Of a DNA stretch of 64,000 nucleotides, positions 42,725 to 55,452 are shown one piece after another. A program made the position numbers and the translations under genes. Below the pieces are notes generated by a model. The model had not been told where the DNA came from. It saw only the letters and a program-made list of their open reading frames with translations, and made no database searches. The DNA is from Fragum whitleyi. Lineage: Eukaryota > Mollusca > Bivalvia > Cardiida > Cardiidae. Location: NCBI GenBank assembly GCA_948146395.1, contig OX411558.1, positions 35,024,350 through 35,088,349 of the forward strand, read 5' to 3'. The number at the start of each line of letters is the position of its first letter. The stretch's first letter is position 1.

Positions 42725-43497
42725 TTAAGGTAGCAATAGACAGCGTCCTCCCGACTCTATAAACCGGAAGTGGGTTTTCGTTTATTTTACGGCTCTTTTT
42801 GCGCGTTGTTTAAAAAGACCGGTTTTCGTAAGATTCAACTTATGGAAATAACGTAGAATAATGATGGTATAACTTCATAATTTAGCTTCTTTTCAACATT
42901 TGATATTAATTGAATGACTGGATCATTAAATTTAACAATAAAAATGCGTTAAAACCGTCATTCGATTAGGGGGGACACTGAAAAATAACGAAAAACTTTC
43001 TTATTTGCATGGAAAGGTATGCTGAATTTTTTACCAAATAAAGGAAAAATATGGATTGTCAACATATCGGAAAATAAGAAAAATTCATTGGATAATTTCT
43101 TCAAAAAATATGTTTTTGTGGCATTTTTACCTAGTAAAATTACAAAAATTATTGCATTTTTAACTTTAGAAAGCAAATTGTGCAAATGCAATTGATCAAA
43201 GAGAAATTTTCTTGTCAATAGCCATTGTGTACATGTATAAGGTGTATCAAAATGTATGTGTTTCATAGCTATAACTTTATACAGGGTTTATTCTAGACCT
43301 TAATCGAATGTAATCGTTTTAGTGAAAAATGGCCAATACCACTCAAGGGCAGATAACTCTAGCATGAAAACGAGCGTGGAAAGGTACCTTCAAATTTTTA
43401 TATAATGACTACACAATGTTAATCTACAACATATGTGACCAAGAAAAAAATTCATTGGGCGGAAAAAAATGACGCCATAAGTCCATTGCAACCTTAA
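42725..43497 (+). mobile_element. piggyBac-like non-autonomous element, 765 bp, forward (copy B only)
   Basis: TTAA (42725-42728 and 43494-43497) flanks an element starting GGTAGCAATAGACAGCG and ending AGTCCATTGCAACC, terminal inverted repeats of about 14 bases. Copy A has the exact empty site TGTCTTAAGAAAG (17427-17439). The interior is AT-rich with no transposase; the 102-codon minus-strand frame inside is not protein-like. Same length as the element at 44273 but opposite orientation. Confidence 0.85.
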
Positions 43498-44268
43498 GAA
43501 AGAATGTTGTTTTGATTTGAAAACGCTAAAATACAGTCATTGCGAAATACGATGTAAAGGCGTTTATTTGTTCTTTTTGTCTTACAAACAAACCAGCGGT
43601 CTGATCGGTATCAAAAATATCAATTACTGCAATAAACTTTTTTTGGAACGCAATCATTTCTATGCTCAAACCAACGAGTTCCACAAGAAACGTACCACAG
43701 CTAAGAAATCAGGCGACTTTTTTTTCAGATTCACCAAAATATGAACTTATAAACCTTATTTCACTTCATGGATACGTTAATTACACATTATGGATACGTT
43801 AACCGAAGGTTTTCTGTACTTGCAAGAACTCAAAAAATGGATTCGATCCATGCTTTCGCCAATCGACCTGCGAACGTGGTCCATTCAGAAGTTGGTAGTC
43901 ATACTTTTGTTAAGTATGTGGCTATCCCACAATCCTAATTATCAAATATACATGTACATGTAATTCTTTTACCCCATAAATATGTTTTGTTGAAAATCTT
44001 TACACCAAATACATTTGTGCCACATTTTTTACACCTCAATTTTTTTATTGAACAAAAATATTTTTTTATAAGAAATATTTTTCTACCACATTTTTTGGAT
44101 TAATCATTTTTTTAGTCAATACAAATAATTTTACACAATAATTATATGATTATTTATTTTATTGAAAGCATATTTTTATACAATTTTGCAACACATCACA
44201 CGCCATAAAGGAGGTTATCGGAGATTCGCAGAACCACCATCAGAAAAGATAATTGTCTTTCAACCAAA
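43498..44268. other. 771-bp spacer between the two piggyBac-like elements, no gene
   Basis: It matches copy A 17435-18160 with moderate divergence. AT-rich; a short tandem duplication TTACACATTATGGATACGTTAA occurs at about 43767-43801. Confidence 0.5.
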
Positions 44269-45041
44269 TTAAGGTAGCAATGGACACATGACGTCATTTT
44301 TTTCCGCCCAATGAATTTTTTTCTTGGTCATATATTTTGTAGATTAACATTGTGTAGTCATTATAACAAAATTTGAAGGTACCTTTCCACGCTCGTTTTC
44401 ATGCTAGAGTTATCTGCCCTTGAGTGGTATAGGTCATTTTTCAGTAGAACGGTTATATTCATTTTAGGTCTAGTATAAACCCTGTACTAAGTTATAGCTA
44501 TAAAACAAATACATTTTGATAGACCTTATACATGTACACAATGACTATTGACAAGAAAATTTCTCTTTGATCAATTGCATTTGCACAATTTGCCTTCAAA
44601 AGTTAAAAATGTACTAATTTTTGTAATTTTACTAGGTAAAAATGCCACAAAATCATATTTTTTTTAGAAATTACCCAATGAATTTTTCTTATTTTCCGAT
44701 ATGTTTATAATCCATATTTTTTCTTTAATTGATAAAAATTTCAGCATACCTTTCCATGCAAATAAGAAAGTTTTTCGTTATTTTTCAGTGTCCCTCCTAA
44801 TCGAATGACGGTTTTAACGCATTTTTATTGTTAATTTTAATGATCCAGTCATTCACTTAATATCAAATGTTGAAAAGAGGCTAAATTATAAAGATTTACT
44901 ATCATTATTCTACGTTATTTCCATAAGTAGAATCTTACGAAAACCGGTCTTTTTAAACAACGCGCAAAAAGAGCCGTAAAATAAACGAAAACCCACTTCC
45001 GGTTTATAGAGTCGGGAGGCCGCTGTCCATTGCCACCTTAA
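44269..45041 (-). mobile_element. piggyBac-like non-autonomous element, 765 bp, reverse (copy B only)
   Basis: TTAA (44269-44272 and 45038-45041) flanks GGTAGCAATGGACACATG on the left and GTCCATTGCCACC on the right. The whole element is the reverse complement of 42729-43493 with a few percent differences and identical length. Copy A reads AAACTAACCAATT here (about 18158-18170), the empty site with one changed base. Confidence 0.85.
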
Positions 45042-45239
45042 CCAATTTCCGATTTTAAGGACATAAGAACCAGTCCGTCTTTACTTTTTCAACAATAAAT
45101 AACATACGACAGGTAGTGTGGGCTATGATCACATAACAAGTCGGTACAGGCCGATCTTAGTCTCTACTGTCTGCCAAAATTGAGTGAAAAAAAGGAATAA
45201 TTGAAAAAAAAAAGCCACGCTTTTAAGTATCTTTTTTAC

Positions 45240-45606
45240 CATGCCAATTTTTCGGGATCAATCAAAATATATTGACCAAAAACGTTAACCCATAAAAAAT
45301 TCATGTCAAGTTTCTTTGAAAATTGACCCAATGGTTTTGAAAGAGAAGATTTTTTCTTAAAAGATGTCATTGTGAAAATAAGCGATGCCCTCTCCCACCC
45401 ATTCTTGGGGTCAATCAGAATATCTTGAAAGATTTACGTAAAGGCTTATCCAAGGAACACTCACGCCAAGTTTTATTGAAATTGGCTCTTTTCTTTTATT
45501 CCTTTTTTGTAAGAGGAAATGATTGTTAACGTTTTAAGTGTAAATAAGCCCCGCCCTGCTATGTCGATCTTTGGCAGTCAATAAATAATTCTTGAACAAT
45601 TTGAAA
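45240..45606 (+). repeat. left part of the 165-bp-unit array (copy B)
   Basis: Paralogue of 18360-18740. The array is cut by the 6.1-kb insertion at 45607 and continues at 51700. Confidence 0.6.
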
Positions 45607-45906
45607 TAGTCCAATCAATAAGTCCAAAAAATGACCAAACATCAAACTAATTGCAACAGAAATCAAATTAGTATTTTTTGATACATTAATTTACCTAGTT
45701 TCAACCCTTAAAAATCTACAAAAATCGAAGTTGCGGAAATTAAGAAAAAAACATTCCAAAGTTGACCCCCGTAAAATCTCCTTACTGAACTTAATTCTTA
45801 TTTTTCCTTCTATAATGCTAGAAAAACAATATTTAATAAAATTTAAAATCCCTAATTTACATCTTTTCATGTAAAGTATGACTTAGGGTGTCTTTAAAAA
45901 CAAGAA

Positions 45907-46000
45907 TATAACATAAACATAACATAACATAAGTTTTATTCATATGACTTGAACGAAGTCGTTCATCGTCAAAATATATAGATTTACATACATGTGACAA
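45907..46000 (-). mobile_element. retroposon 3' end with a TTATG-repeat tail
   Basis: Read on the minus strand: GACGATGAACGACTTCGTTC, then AATAAAACTTATG and TTATG repeats. A poly(A)-like signal followed by a short simple repeat is typical of non-LTR retrotransposon or SINE 3' ends. The left body is not recognised. Confidence 0.4.
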
Positions 46001-49000
46001 AAAACAAGAATATACTGTTTTCATGACTGTTAGATATTTTTATCTGTCTGGAAATGATTGATTGCATGTGAAATTACCCCACCCACTTATTTTAAGTCCT
46101 AATTTCAACACTAATAGCATAGTATTTTCTAGGAAACATTAAAACCCTTTATTTTTTGCATTTTTTCATCTGGATAACCATAATACAAAAATTAAAATCA
46201 ATCTATAAAATAGAATATAGATTATCACTCAATTTGAAATATGAACTTTAGCCATTTGATGGTAAATCGTTATTTGTTTCCAGCAAATATGGATTTCCAT
46301 TTGGCATGACCACCACTTCTTTTAAATCATTTTTATCATATTTCTTTTTTATATTACTTTAGAAAGATTCACATGTACATATCTGCTCATTTGGGAGATT
46401 TTAGAATGATAAAAAACAAATCAATTAACATCGTGGAAAGGGAGATTTTGGTAAAAATCATCAAAATATTTAGTGTTTTTTGTTTGTTTTTTTGGTGAAC
46501 GTTCAAATAACTATTCATTTAAAAAAATCTCATTTATCTTCTAACATGTTCCTTTACACTATCATACATACAAAATCTATTATGCAGTATTCTATTGAAA
46601 CATTTTGAGAAAAGGAAAGTCTTTCATTTTACTTTTTGAAAGGGGGATATCAATTTGATAATGAATAGTCAAATTTTGTTAATGCACATTCTAAAATCTG
46701 TTTATTTTATTGGTTTTGAAGATTTTTTAACATGCTACCAATATTTTCCTTTACCAAAAATCAAACAGGAACTTCTTAATGGTAGATTGCTACATGTATG
46801 GAAACATACTGGGGGAAAGTAAAAACATTGTGATAAAAGCGATATTTGATAAAAGAAATATGAAAATATTCAAGTTTTGTCAGTGTACTTTAAAATTTAT
46901 GCATTTAAAGGCTACAAAGAATCTTTAAAAAAGTAACTTATATTGTTCTGTATACATGAATATTCAAATAGCATGTTGTCATTAATTTTAAAATTCTTGG
47001 AAAAGGAAAAAATATACATCATTTAACTGACTTTTTTGAGTCAGATACTTTTATTAAGATTAAAAGCACAATTATGTATTAAAAACTTTCTTCGTGGCCA
47101 ATTCTGGTAGCAATTAGATATAATCTTAAATCTCGTTAATGACACCTTTTCAACATAGAGCATGCGTTTGAAGGAAGTGGAGATGGCAGCCATGATGCAA
47201 TATGCTACCTAAATATGTCCTTGAAATGTTTATAAAACTTTTTTTATTTATTTTTCACTTTTGACTTGTAGTTAATTAGAAGCTTATAAACAAATAAGTA
47301 CCTGACATGAAAGTGAGATAAAGTAATCTCATTAAGCACTTCAGGTGGTAGCCAAGTTATAGTTTCTCCCAATATAATTGTGCAAACAGTTTCTTATGAT
47401 AAAACTCATATCTTAAAATAATTTTACAAATTTCGTTTTTCTGTTGATTCTAAGCAATTAAACATTAGCACCAGCGGATGCCAAAGCTGGACTGTAGAGC
47501 CTGGATAGTCCAAAAAAAGGACATTATTCTGCAAAAAAAGCCCTTAGAGTTAGTCCCCATAGTGGTATAATTGCAAAGTTTCAAGTCAATATTTTAAGTA
47601 GTAACAAAGTTTTTATCAAAGTAAAACTTTGTTAAAACAACATCACCGACAATAGCTTGTCTTTTATGTTCCAAAACAGCCTAGATAAATATTGAATGAT
47701 AATCCTACGATATCGTCAAGACTTATTTGTTTTCTAACAGTCAAGGTGACAGTGAGGAATGCAGAAATAAAGGTTTCTTCAAAGTATAGCCTTCTTTTAA
47801 GACATTTACTGATCTGCTAATGCTTTTTACATGTTCTCCGAAACTAACTAAATGAAAAGAATGCTTGAAATGAAAGTGAAAGACATTAAGTAACATTGTT
47901 ATAATATGATCTGCAGCTAAGTGTGAGAATAAGATTTTGCCCAACACACAATGTAAAATGACATTTATGACAAACTCATGTCTTTGAATGATTTCAGACA
48001 ATTAGCTCTCAGATTGTTGAATATCTCTTTAAATATCCAATTTTTAAGTTAAATTGATAACATAAATATGGTTAAATAATTAATAATTTTTGCGTAGTGC
48101 ATTATATATTTGCTTTTTACCTTATCAGATATGTTTTGTAAATATGCTTCTTTAATTTACTGCTAAATAAAAACTGAGTGCAAGAAATCAATGTAACCTT
48201 GACTAAATTCTGGTTTATACTGCTTATTACGACATAACTTTCACGGATTTAGTAGTTTTTATTCAGGGCCGCTTATATTTTATGTTATTCAAAAAGCTTT
48301 GTGGTATTTCCAACAGAAACCAACTGCATGTCTGTACCCTGTTAATTATATTTGCTATTTGTACCTGCCAGACCAAAGGCCCCAGTCCAATAAGAGTACA
48401 TGAGTCCCATTATAAAAAACCTGCCAACCTGCCTAATAATTGAATGTCAGAATGTCACCAAAACCTAAAGGTTCACAACTTCAGGTCAGTGACTAGGACC
48501 AGTCTGTGAAAGTTTCATCCAAATCTATCCCTAATTGTTGTATGTTTCACAAAATGTGGATGTAGGTACTGAAGTTAGAACAGACAGAGAGACGGAGAAA
48601 ATGATACCAACATACATCTATCTTGGCTGGTGTATAAAATTAAAACAATTAAATTGATCAAACAAAAAATCAAAGGATTAATTGAATGATCAATAGACCT
48701 ATCAATCAAGCAAGTAAGCTATCATTCAAGATATCAGTCAATTTCAAGAATTTAGTTTAGTAATCAATTTATAGTTATATATGAGCAGCTTGTGTTCCTA
48801 CATAATTTTCCTGTTGCTACACGCACATAAATAACTACATATACAAAATATCAAAACTATCAATTGCATATTCCACCTGTGTGTATTTCATGACATTACA
48901 TAGATTAAGTGTCAATTTTTTTTTCCAAGATATTTTAATTTTTTTTTTCAAATGTGTCAGTGACACCACTAGAGAATGGTAATTTGTTACATGAGATAGT

Positions 49001-49691
49001 TCAAGGATACTAAAAGAAACTACTCGTGAACTTGATCCATACGCATGATTCTTTAATCGGTGGAAGGAACCATAATGTGGGGTTTGATCTAATGTCTTAT
49101 CCAAAGGATAATTAATTGGTCAAACCTTGGATCCTAGCTACTATCTTGATGTTTGGGAATTGAACTTTCTGTCAACATATAATATACACTATTATTTGTG
49201 TCCATAAAGAAATATCAACATTATTTTTTGAAAAACTTATGACAAAAGAAGACAATTAAATGGTCTAGCTATGGAATTATAATATATATAAGTATTTGTT
49301 GATAATTAGTAACAAGATGTCTACAAGATACATCTGTCACACAGCTTGATGTCAACTGTGAATCGGGTTTTGATTTAGTCTAATAAAAAACAAAGGGCAA
49401 TAACTTATATGGTAGAGTTATTGTTCTCATGATAGTTCTTGTAATCATTGAGTATCCTGATCATAGCTGTTTAGTGTTTTACTTTCAGAGATCTACTCTG
49501 GACTAAAATCATGTCTGAAAAACAACAAAATGACAATAAGTCAAAAGTAAGCATGAAATAGTTATGATTCTTGAGTACTACTTCCCTCGCTGGATAGGAT
49601 CTTTCAACATCATGAAATTTCAAGGCTTAATATTTGCTTAATATTTCAATATTTTATTTTCTGTGATATGCTCCATTCAAAAATAAAGTTT
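46001..49691. other. interior of the 6.1-kb element, no gene recognised
   Basis: AT-rich. The minus-strand frames at 47741-48001 and 48835-49104 (86 and 89 codons) carry no recognisable domain. Short repeat phrases occur (GACAGAGAGACGGAGAAAATG near 48583; CAAAGGGCAATAACTT near 49391), which suggests several nested, worn-out insertions. Confidence 0.5.
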
Positions 49692-50935
49692 AAACAAGAG
49701 GACCATGATGGTCATAGATCGCTCACCTGTGCCTCTTTGACCCCTGGGACATCACATTAATTAAATAGGCAGATGTCTAAACGAGATAATTTATACATAA
49801 GATCAATACCATGGAATGTTTTCAGCCAAGAGCATGACAGTTATGTCTTTTAGCTCCTTTATTCTATGTAGAATGGGATGCACACGGGTGGAGCCCAAAT
49901 GTGACCCCAGGGTCTTGATATGAACAAACTTAGTAGAGGTCCACTAGATGATGCTACAAACTAAATATGAAAGCTGTATTATTTCTGGTTTTGGAGAAGA
50001 AGATTTTTGAAGGTTTTCCTATTTTCACCCATCGTGCTCAGATGAGCTAAAATGGAAGCGCCCAGGTGGAGCCCAAATATGACCCCAGGGTCTTGATATG
50101 AACAAACATGGTAGGGGCCATTAGATGATGCTAGATACCAAAAAGGAAAGCTGTGTGCTCTCTGGTTTCCGAAAAAAAGATTTAAAAAGATTTTTTCTCT
50201 TTGATTCTATGTAAAAAGGGTTGCGCCCGGGTGGAGCCCAAATGTGATCCTAGGGTCTTGATATGAAAAAAACTTGGTAGAGGTCCATTAGATAATGCAA
50301 CAAACCAAATATGAAAGCTGTCTGCCATCTGGTGTCAGAGAAGAAGATTTTCATTTTTTACCCTTCGTGCTCAGAAGAGCTAAAAGGGATGCGCCCGGGC
50401 AAAGCCCAAATATGACCCAAGGGTCTTAATATAAACAAACTTGGTAGAGGCCCACTAGGTAATGAAACATACCAAATATGAAAGCTGTCTTCCATTTGAT
50501 TTGAGAAAAGAAGATTTTTTAAGATTTTCGCTCTTTGATTCTATGTAAAAGTGGTTGCACCAGGATGGAGCCCAAATAAGACCCAAGGATCTTGATATGA
50601 ACAAACTTGGTAGAGGTCTCCTAGATGATGCTACATTCCAAAAATGAAAGCTGTCTGCCTTATTGTTTCAGAGAAGAAGATTTTTGAAAATTTTCATATT
50701 TTTACCCTTTTTGTTGTGGGTAAAGGGAGAGATAAGGGTGGATTTCATTTATTTGAACAACTTTGGTAGAGCTTGACCCAAGGAACATCACTGCCAAGTT
50801 TCATCAAGATTGGCCCACTGGTTTAGGAAGAGAAGATGTTTAAAGAAATTGTCGACGACGCACGACTGATGATGGACGCCGGACATTGTATGATCACAAT
50901 AGCTCACCTTAAGCACTTCGTGCTCAGGTGAGCCA
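49692..50935 (-). mobile_element. AGCTCACC dispersed element, 1.2 kb, reverse, nested
   Basis: Read on the minus strand it begins GGCTCACCTGAGCACGAAGT..AAGGTGAGCTATTGTGATC and ends GGTGAGCGATCTATGACC..GGTCCTCTTGTTT. Five or so units of about 165-180 bases recur, each with 'cgcccgggtggagcccaaat', 'gacccagggtcttgatatgaacaaac', 'ttggtagaggtcc', 'aaatatgaaagctgtctgcc' and GAAGAAGATTTTT. It is the longest member of the family in the window and lies inside the copy-B-only 6.1-kb element. Confidence 0.7.
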
Positions 50936-51587
50936 AAAACAACAAAGGAAAGTAAACCCCAAAGTATTTGGTAGGGTCACGCATCTTGTGCACTGCTCTT
51001 ACCCAGCATAACATTTATTCTCTAATGAAATTTGATGATTATACCCATAAAGGCCTAACTTCTTTCAGTGATATATTCTTCAGTATGAAAAAATAACAAA
51101 GGGAAATAACTCAAAAAGAATGAAAAATATAGTTATGGTTCTTATGCACTGCGATTCCCCTTCATTAGATCGATACATTATGATATTTCATGATTATAGC
51201 CTAAATTATACAACTTTGAGAGATACACTGCAGATAAAATCCAAGTACATTTATTGTAACAACAAAGGGCAGTAACTCAAAAATTTGATTGGACAGAGTT
51301 ATGGTTCTTGTGTACTGCACTTCTTCTTGATAAGTTCTATCCTCTTATGAAGAAAAAATATCAATATGACTAAAAAATTATAATCTTATACAAAAAAATA
51401 AAAAAAAATAATTGCTTTTATTTATTTTCAAATATTTTGACAAAACATGCATGAAAATAGCAAATTTGTGCACAGATCATCTATGTCAAGAAAAGCTTGA
51501 TCAAAATAATCAAAGTTTCAAGAGTACTCTAAATGCATGTCCTTTTCCAAAATTTTCAATGATGTTTTTTCTATAAAACCGCTTCAT
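50936..51587. other. right interior of the 6.1-kb element, no gene
   Basis: Several phrases of the type 'aacaaaggg.aataactcaaaaa' followed by 'gttatggttcttgtgcactgc' recur at about 51093, 51262 and, left of the nested element, 49390 and 49525, with a spacing near 150-170 bases. They form another degenerate tandem family without coding capacity. Confidence 0.5.
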
Positions 51588-51699
51588 AGATTTTTGTAGA
51601 TTTTTAACATATTATTGAGTGACATTTGAACAACATTTTTATGATAAAATAAATTCTGTTGCAATTAGTTTGATGTTGAACCTTATATTGACTGGACTA

Positions 51700-51990
51700 A
51701 AAAGACGGTCACCTCAGGAGAGTTCATGCCAAGTTTTAACAAAATTGGTCGAGTGGTTTGGGAGCAGAAGATTTTTAAAGATTTTTAAAGATTCTATGGT
51801 GAAAACCAAGTCCATATCTCTGGGTCACTGAAGCTTTTTTAACAACTTAAGAAGAGGGTCATCGTAGGAACATTTCTGCCAAGCTTGTTCTAAAACGTCC
51901 CCTTGGTTTTGGAGGAAAATATGATTACAAAAAAGTTCATGGACGCACGCACGGACGACGGACAAGCCGTAATGACAATAGGAGCTAATT
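51700..51990 (+). repeat. right part of the 165-bp-unit array (copy B)
   Basis: It continues the array interrupted at 45606 and ends TTCATGGACGCACGCACGG and GACGGACAAGCC as in copy A at 18978-19010. Confidence 0.6.
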
Positions 51991-52307
51991 ACATGTATAC
52001 GAGTAGTTGGAAACTGTTATGCGATGAAACAACAGTTATGTAACTACCTTTGCGTTTAAATCATTTTTGGTGCTCGGAATACTAAATATTGAAACCTTTC
52101 AGCAATCCATCTATGGAAACTATTTGCAACTTACTGCGAGTGCCAGTAAAAACTAAATTTTCGATCACCGATCGATCGTAATTTGCCTCTAAGACAGCAA
52201 GTTACTACACGGATGGCAACCATTCGCGTTTAATCTTACCATGGACCAAAGTTCGTTTTTTACTTAAATCTTATCATGACGACTTAAATTTTGTCTGACA
52301 GTTAGAT

Positions 52308-52385
52308 ACATCATAAAATTGACATTCAAATTCAATCAACCATTCCAAACCGCTCATTTCATTCACATTGTCAATTTCATGATGT
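52308..52385. mobile_element. internally deleted MITE, ACATCATAAAATTGAC ends (copy B)
   Basis: It keeps both termini (ACATCATAAAATTGAC and GTCAATTTCATGATGT) but only 78 of about 440 bases remain compared with 19595-20037. Confidence 0.6.
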
Positions 52386-54482
52386 TGTTAACATTAAAAA
52401 CAGTCTGCCTGAAAGTGCGAACTAATATGACTTCACATCTTGATGTCTACTTTCTGCCAAAGCTGAGTGCAAAGTGAAATAATTCAACAACCGACACGTT
52501 CTAGTATCTACTCTTAAATGAATATGATACGAGTAAACTGATTTTGTCTTCTGTTCATTTTTTTTTATCAAAATATTAGGCCAGCTACCATAAATTCGAA
52601 TGAGTTGAAATTCGCCCTCCGATTACCTTAGATATATCCACTCGATCGGTCTTTCTATAACTGTTTGCGTTTTTTCTATATACTATTAAGAAACCCTATC
52701 CCAAACTCATACTGATCAATTTTGTCCATCAGAAAACGAGCTTTTCTAGTTGGGTTTAAAAAAAATTCAGGTATGAAACTATTTTGCATTATTCCCCGCT
52801 GGGTAATTCTGTAAAATGTTTTAAAAACTAATACTTATTTTTCATTTGTATTGTTTTAAGTTGATGAATTACAAAACTAAAGACGGGGTATTCCAAGGAG
52901 ATATGGAATGAAATCAGGTTTATTTTTCTGTTTGCGTCGAATTATTTAAACTCATTTAAGAGATAAAGAGAGTATTTCTTGACTTTAGTTTATGAGGAAT
53001 GAAACTAAAAACCTAATTCCACTGTATAGATACGCAAGGCGGATTCATACATGAGTGTAAATAGATTTTTCGTTTCATACCTCTATGAAATTAAAAGAAA
53101 AAACTCTCTTCATATATAATAATTTCAAAATCATGAAGCAAAAAAGGAAAGATTTCTCCATAATAAGATAGATTTCTTGCGGGACTACTCAAATTTGTTT
53201 TCATTGAGGAATAAAACCAATTTTCAGCCAATCAGAATGCAGAGTGAAAATTGATAAACACAAATAATATTGAATTGTTTTTGAGTGTTTGGAGCTTCTT
53301 TAATACTTTTTTTTTCAAATAAATTGACTTCTTAATGCAATTTCAAGGAAATATTACGCACTAGTATGCAGATAGCTGCATATTTTAATAATCATCCATG
53401 ATGGAAGGAATATAATTTCTTTGTCATTCAGAAGGAAGGTTTTGATATACGCTATTAAATATTGAATTATTTTTGAAAACCCTTAAGCGACAAAACAACA
53501 GATTTTATAAGACACTCTTTTCCTTCTGTTACTGGTCCTAGTTTTCTGATAAAAAATTATATGGTTATTTATCAGAGTATTGGAGGATTTCTAATATTCA
53601 TTAACCCCGAATAGCAACACCATGTCATTGATACCGACTCATTTCGCTTCGTTTCTTCAAATGCATTACAAACAAATTATCCACAATAAGCTCTGGGCAA
53701 AGTTAATTTATTTTCTATCAAATAATCTTCCGTAATGGTAGTCAGAAAATAGGACGGAATTGGATCAAAATGGCGTTAGGGAGCGTTTGAAATACGTAAG
53801 TAAGCGACCGAAATCTTGTGTAGATCCATTACTATTGTCTAAGATTTAGTAAACTATATTTGCTTTTTTCGCACTGTGTCAGTAAAATCTTAACATGGAA
53901 GATAGTATGTTTGACTTCGTGAAAGGATGAAACGAAAAACTTGATCTTCGCGTATTTAAACCGAATGTGATTAGGACTTTCAAACATGTAACTCATTGAG
54001 GTAAAACACATTCCCCTCAGCTCTTAAACTATTTTTTAAAAGTGAAAAGCATGTTGAAACCTAACGTATGTTGAAGGATTCGGCAGAGCCCCGCCGATCC
54101 TTGTAACTTCTAACGTACACATATCCATATTGTTCGGATATTCCCTTCGATTAATATTACAAAATCTTTCTAGAGAGCGCTATTTTCTAGGTCAACAGTT
54201 ATCAAACTTTGATTCACGGTTATTTAGAGCTCAACATAATCTAATATAGAGTCTTAGCCTGACCCGGACCTAATCGGTTTATGATTAAGTTCGGCTACTT
54301 ATATTATTTAGGGTAACTTCTATCTCGATTCGAGAAAATTGATTTTAACAGAATTACCCTTCTTCATTGCGAAACTTGAACAATTTTGTAACAAAAAACC
54401 ATGAGCTAGATACTATCATTTTAAATCAATACGGACACGAATAGCTACAGTAAGAGAATATATAGATAGATAGATAGTTCAA

Positions 54483-54535
54483 CGCGAAACAGCTGTAACT
54501 GCCTATATATTTATGGGCAGTTACAACTGTTTCGC
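54483..54535. repeat. 20-bp-stem hairpin, GCGAAACAG type (copy B)
   Basis: Counterpart of 22203-22256, with the stem improved at one position (CAGCTGTAACTGCC). Directly left is a (TAGA)n run at about 54461-54476 that is longer than in copy A. Confidence 0.75.
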
Positions 54536-55035
54536 ATAGAACCATCGATATAGCCGCGATGAAGGCACAAAATGGAGGACTGGGCATGTTGGATTGGGAA
54601 TAGCAAAGGCTATGCTTGATCAATATAATTACAATCATATAATAAAGACTGTCCGGGTATAATTTTTTTTTTTTTTGCTTAATTGAAATTTGGTGATTGA
54701 TTGAAACATCGTAACTACAGCTTTATTAAGCTGTAGTTACGATGGTATAATCATCCACTAATGAAATATTTTGCTTGTACATTTTGTGCGTAATGGTCAT
54801 TTATAACTGTATCTACCAAATAGATAATGAGGTTTTGATCATACGTCAGCAGAAGCCGTTTAGAGACAAATTAATTGAGATTGAATAACAGCAATGTACT
54901 CCTAGGTTTTCACGTAGATATTTTATCTAGTCCTTTTTTCAAAGGACTGAAAGTTCTGATAGAAAACGAAATAGTTTTGTCACCCAAGCACATTGTCTGA
55001 GGAAGAAAGACGAGAATTGGTAATCACAGTTAATA

Positions 55036-55452
55036 ACATCGTGAAATTGACAAGGTAAACGATTTTGGAGTGATTTAGGAATTATGTTGTATAAGTGAGA
55101 GGAGCGAGTTTTTAGTGCAATTAAATTGAGGTATTCCAATTTCGCTTATTTTGTTCAGGACGAACAAAATTAGCGATATGTATTACCTACCTCAAAAAAA
55201 ATATGCATGGAAGTTCTATAAATAGTTTCCAATATCTTCAAGAACCAATCAGACGCTTTAAATGTCAGTTATGTCATTTAAATCGCGATTTAGTTCTTGA
55301 TTTATTCTTTTTTAAGGTAGTTGTTGATATTAAAATTTAGGTTTTTTTGAGCGTTTTTGAATGGTTGAGTGAGTGTTTGGAATGAATGATTGGAGCCCTG
55401 AGTGAGCAATTTAGAATGGTTTTGATTGAGATGAATGTCAATTTCACGATGT
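55036..55452. mobile_element. MITE with ACATCGTGAAATTGAC ends (copy B)
   Basis: Counterpart of 22748-23154, with both 16-base termini intact and the inner hairpin ATTTTGTTCAGGACGAACAA conserved. Confidence 0.7.

Larger units (their letters stand above)
45607..51699. mobile_element. 6.1-kb element with long terminal inverted repeats (copy B only)
   Basis: The left end TAGTCCAATCAATAAGTCC..CATCAAACTAATTGCAACAG is mirrored at the right end (TAGTCCAGTCAATATAAGG..CATCAAACTAATTGCAACAG on the other strand). Pairing continues further in (TTAAAAATCTACAAAAATC at about 45707-45725 with its complement at 51589-51607), giving imperfect inverted repeats of at least 115 bases. Copy A is uninterrupted (TTGAAAAGATGG at about 18736-18747), which fits a 3-bp AAA target duplication (45604-45606, 51700-51702). 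I find no ORF resembling a transposase, polymerase or integrase; the interior holds an AACATA-repeat retroposon tail (45907-46000) and a nested AGCTCACC element (49692-50935). Superfamily unknown. Confidence 0.7.

Noticed and set aside
47741..49104. Open frames inside the 6.1-kb element as a remnant transposase
   Set aside because: They are short, AT-driven and show no catalytic motif that I can recognise.
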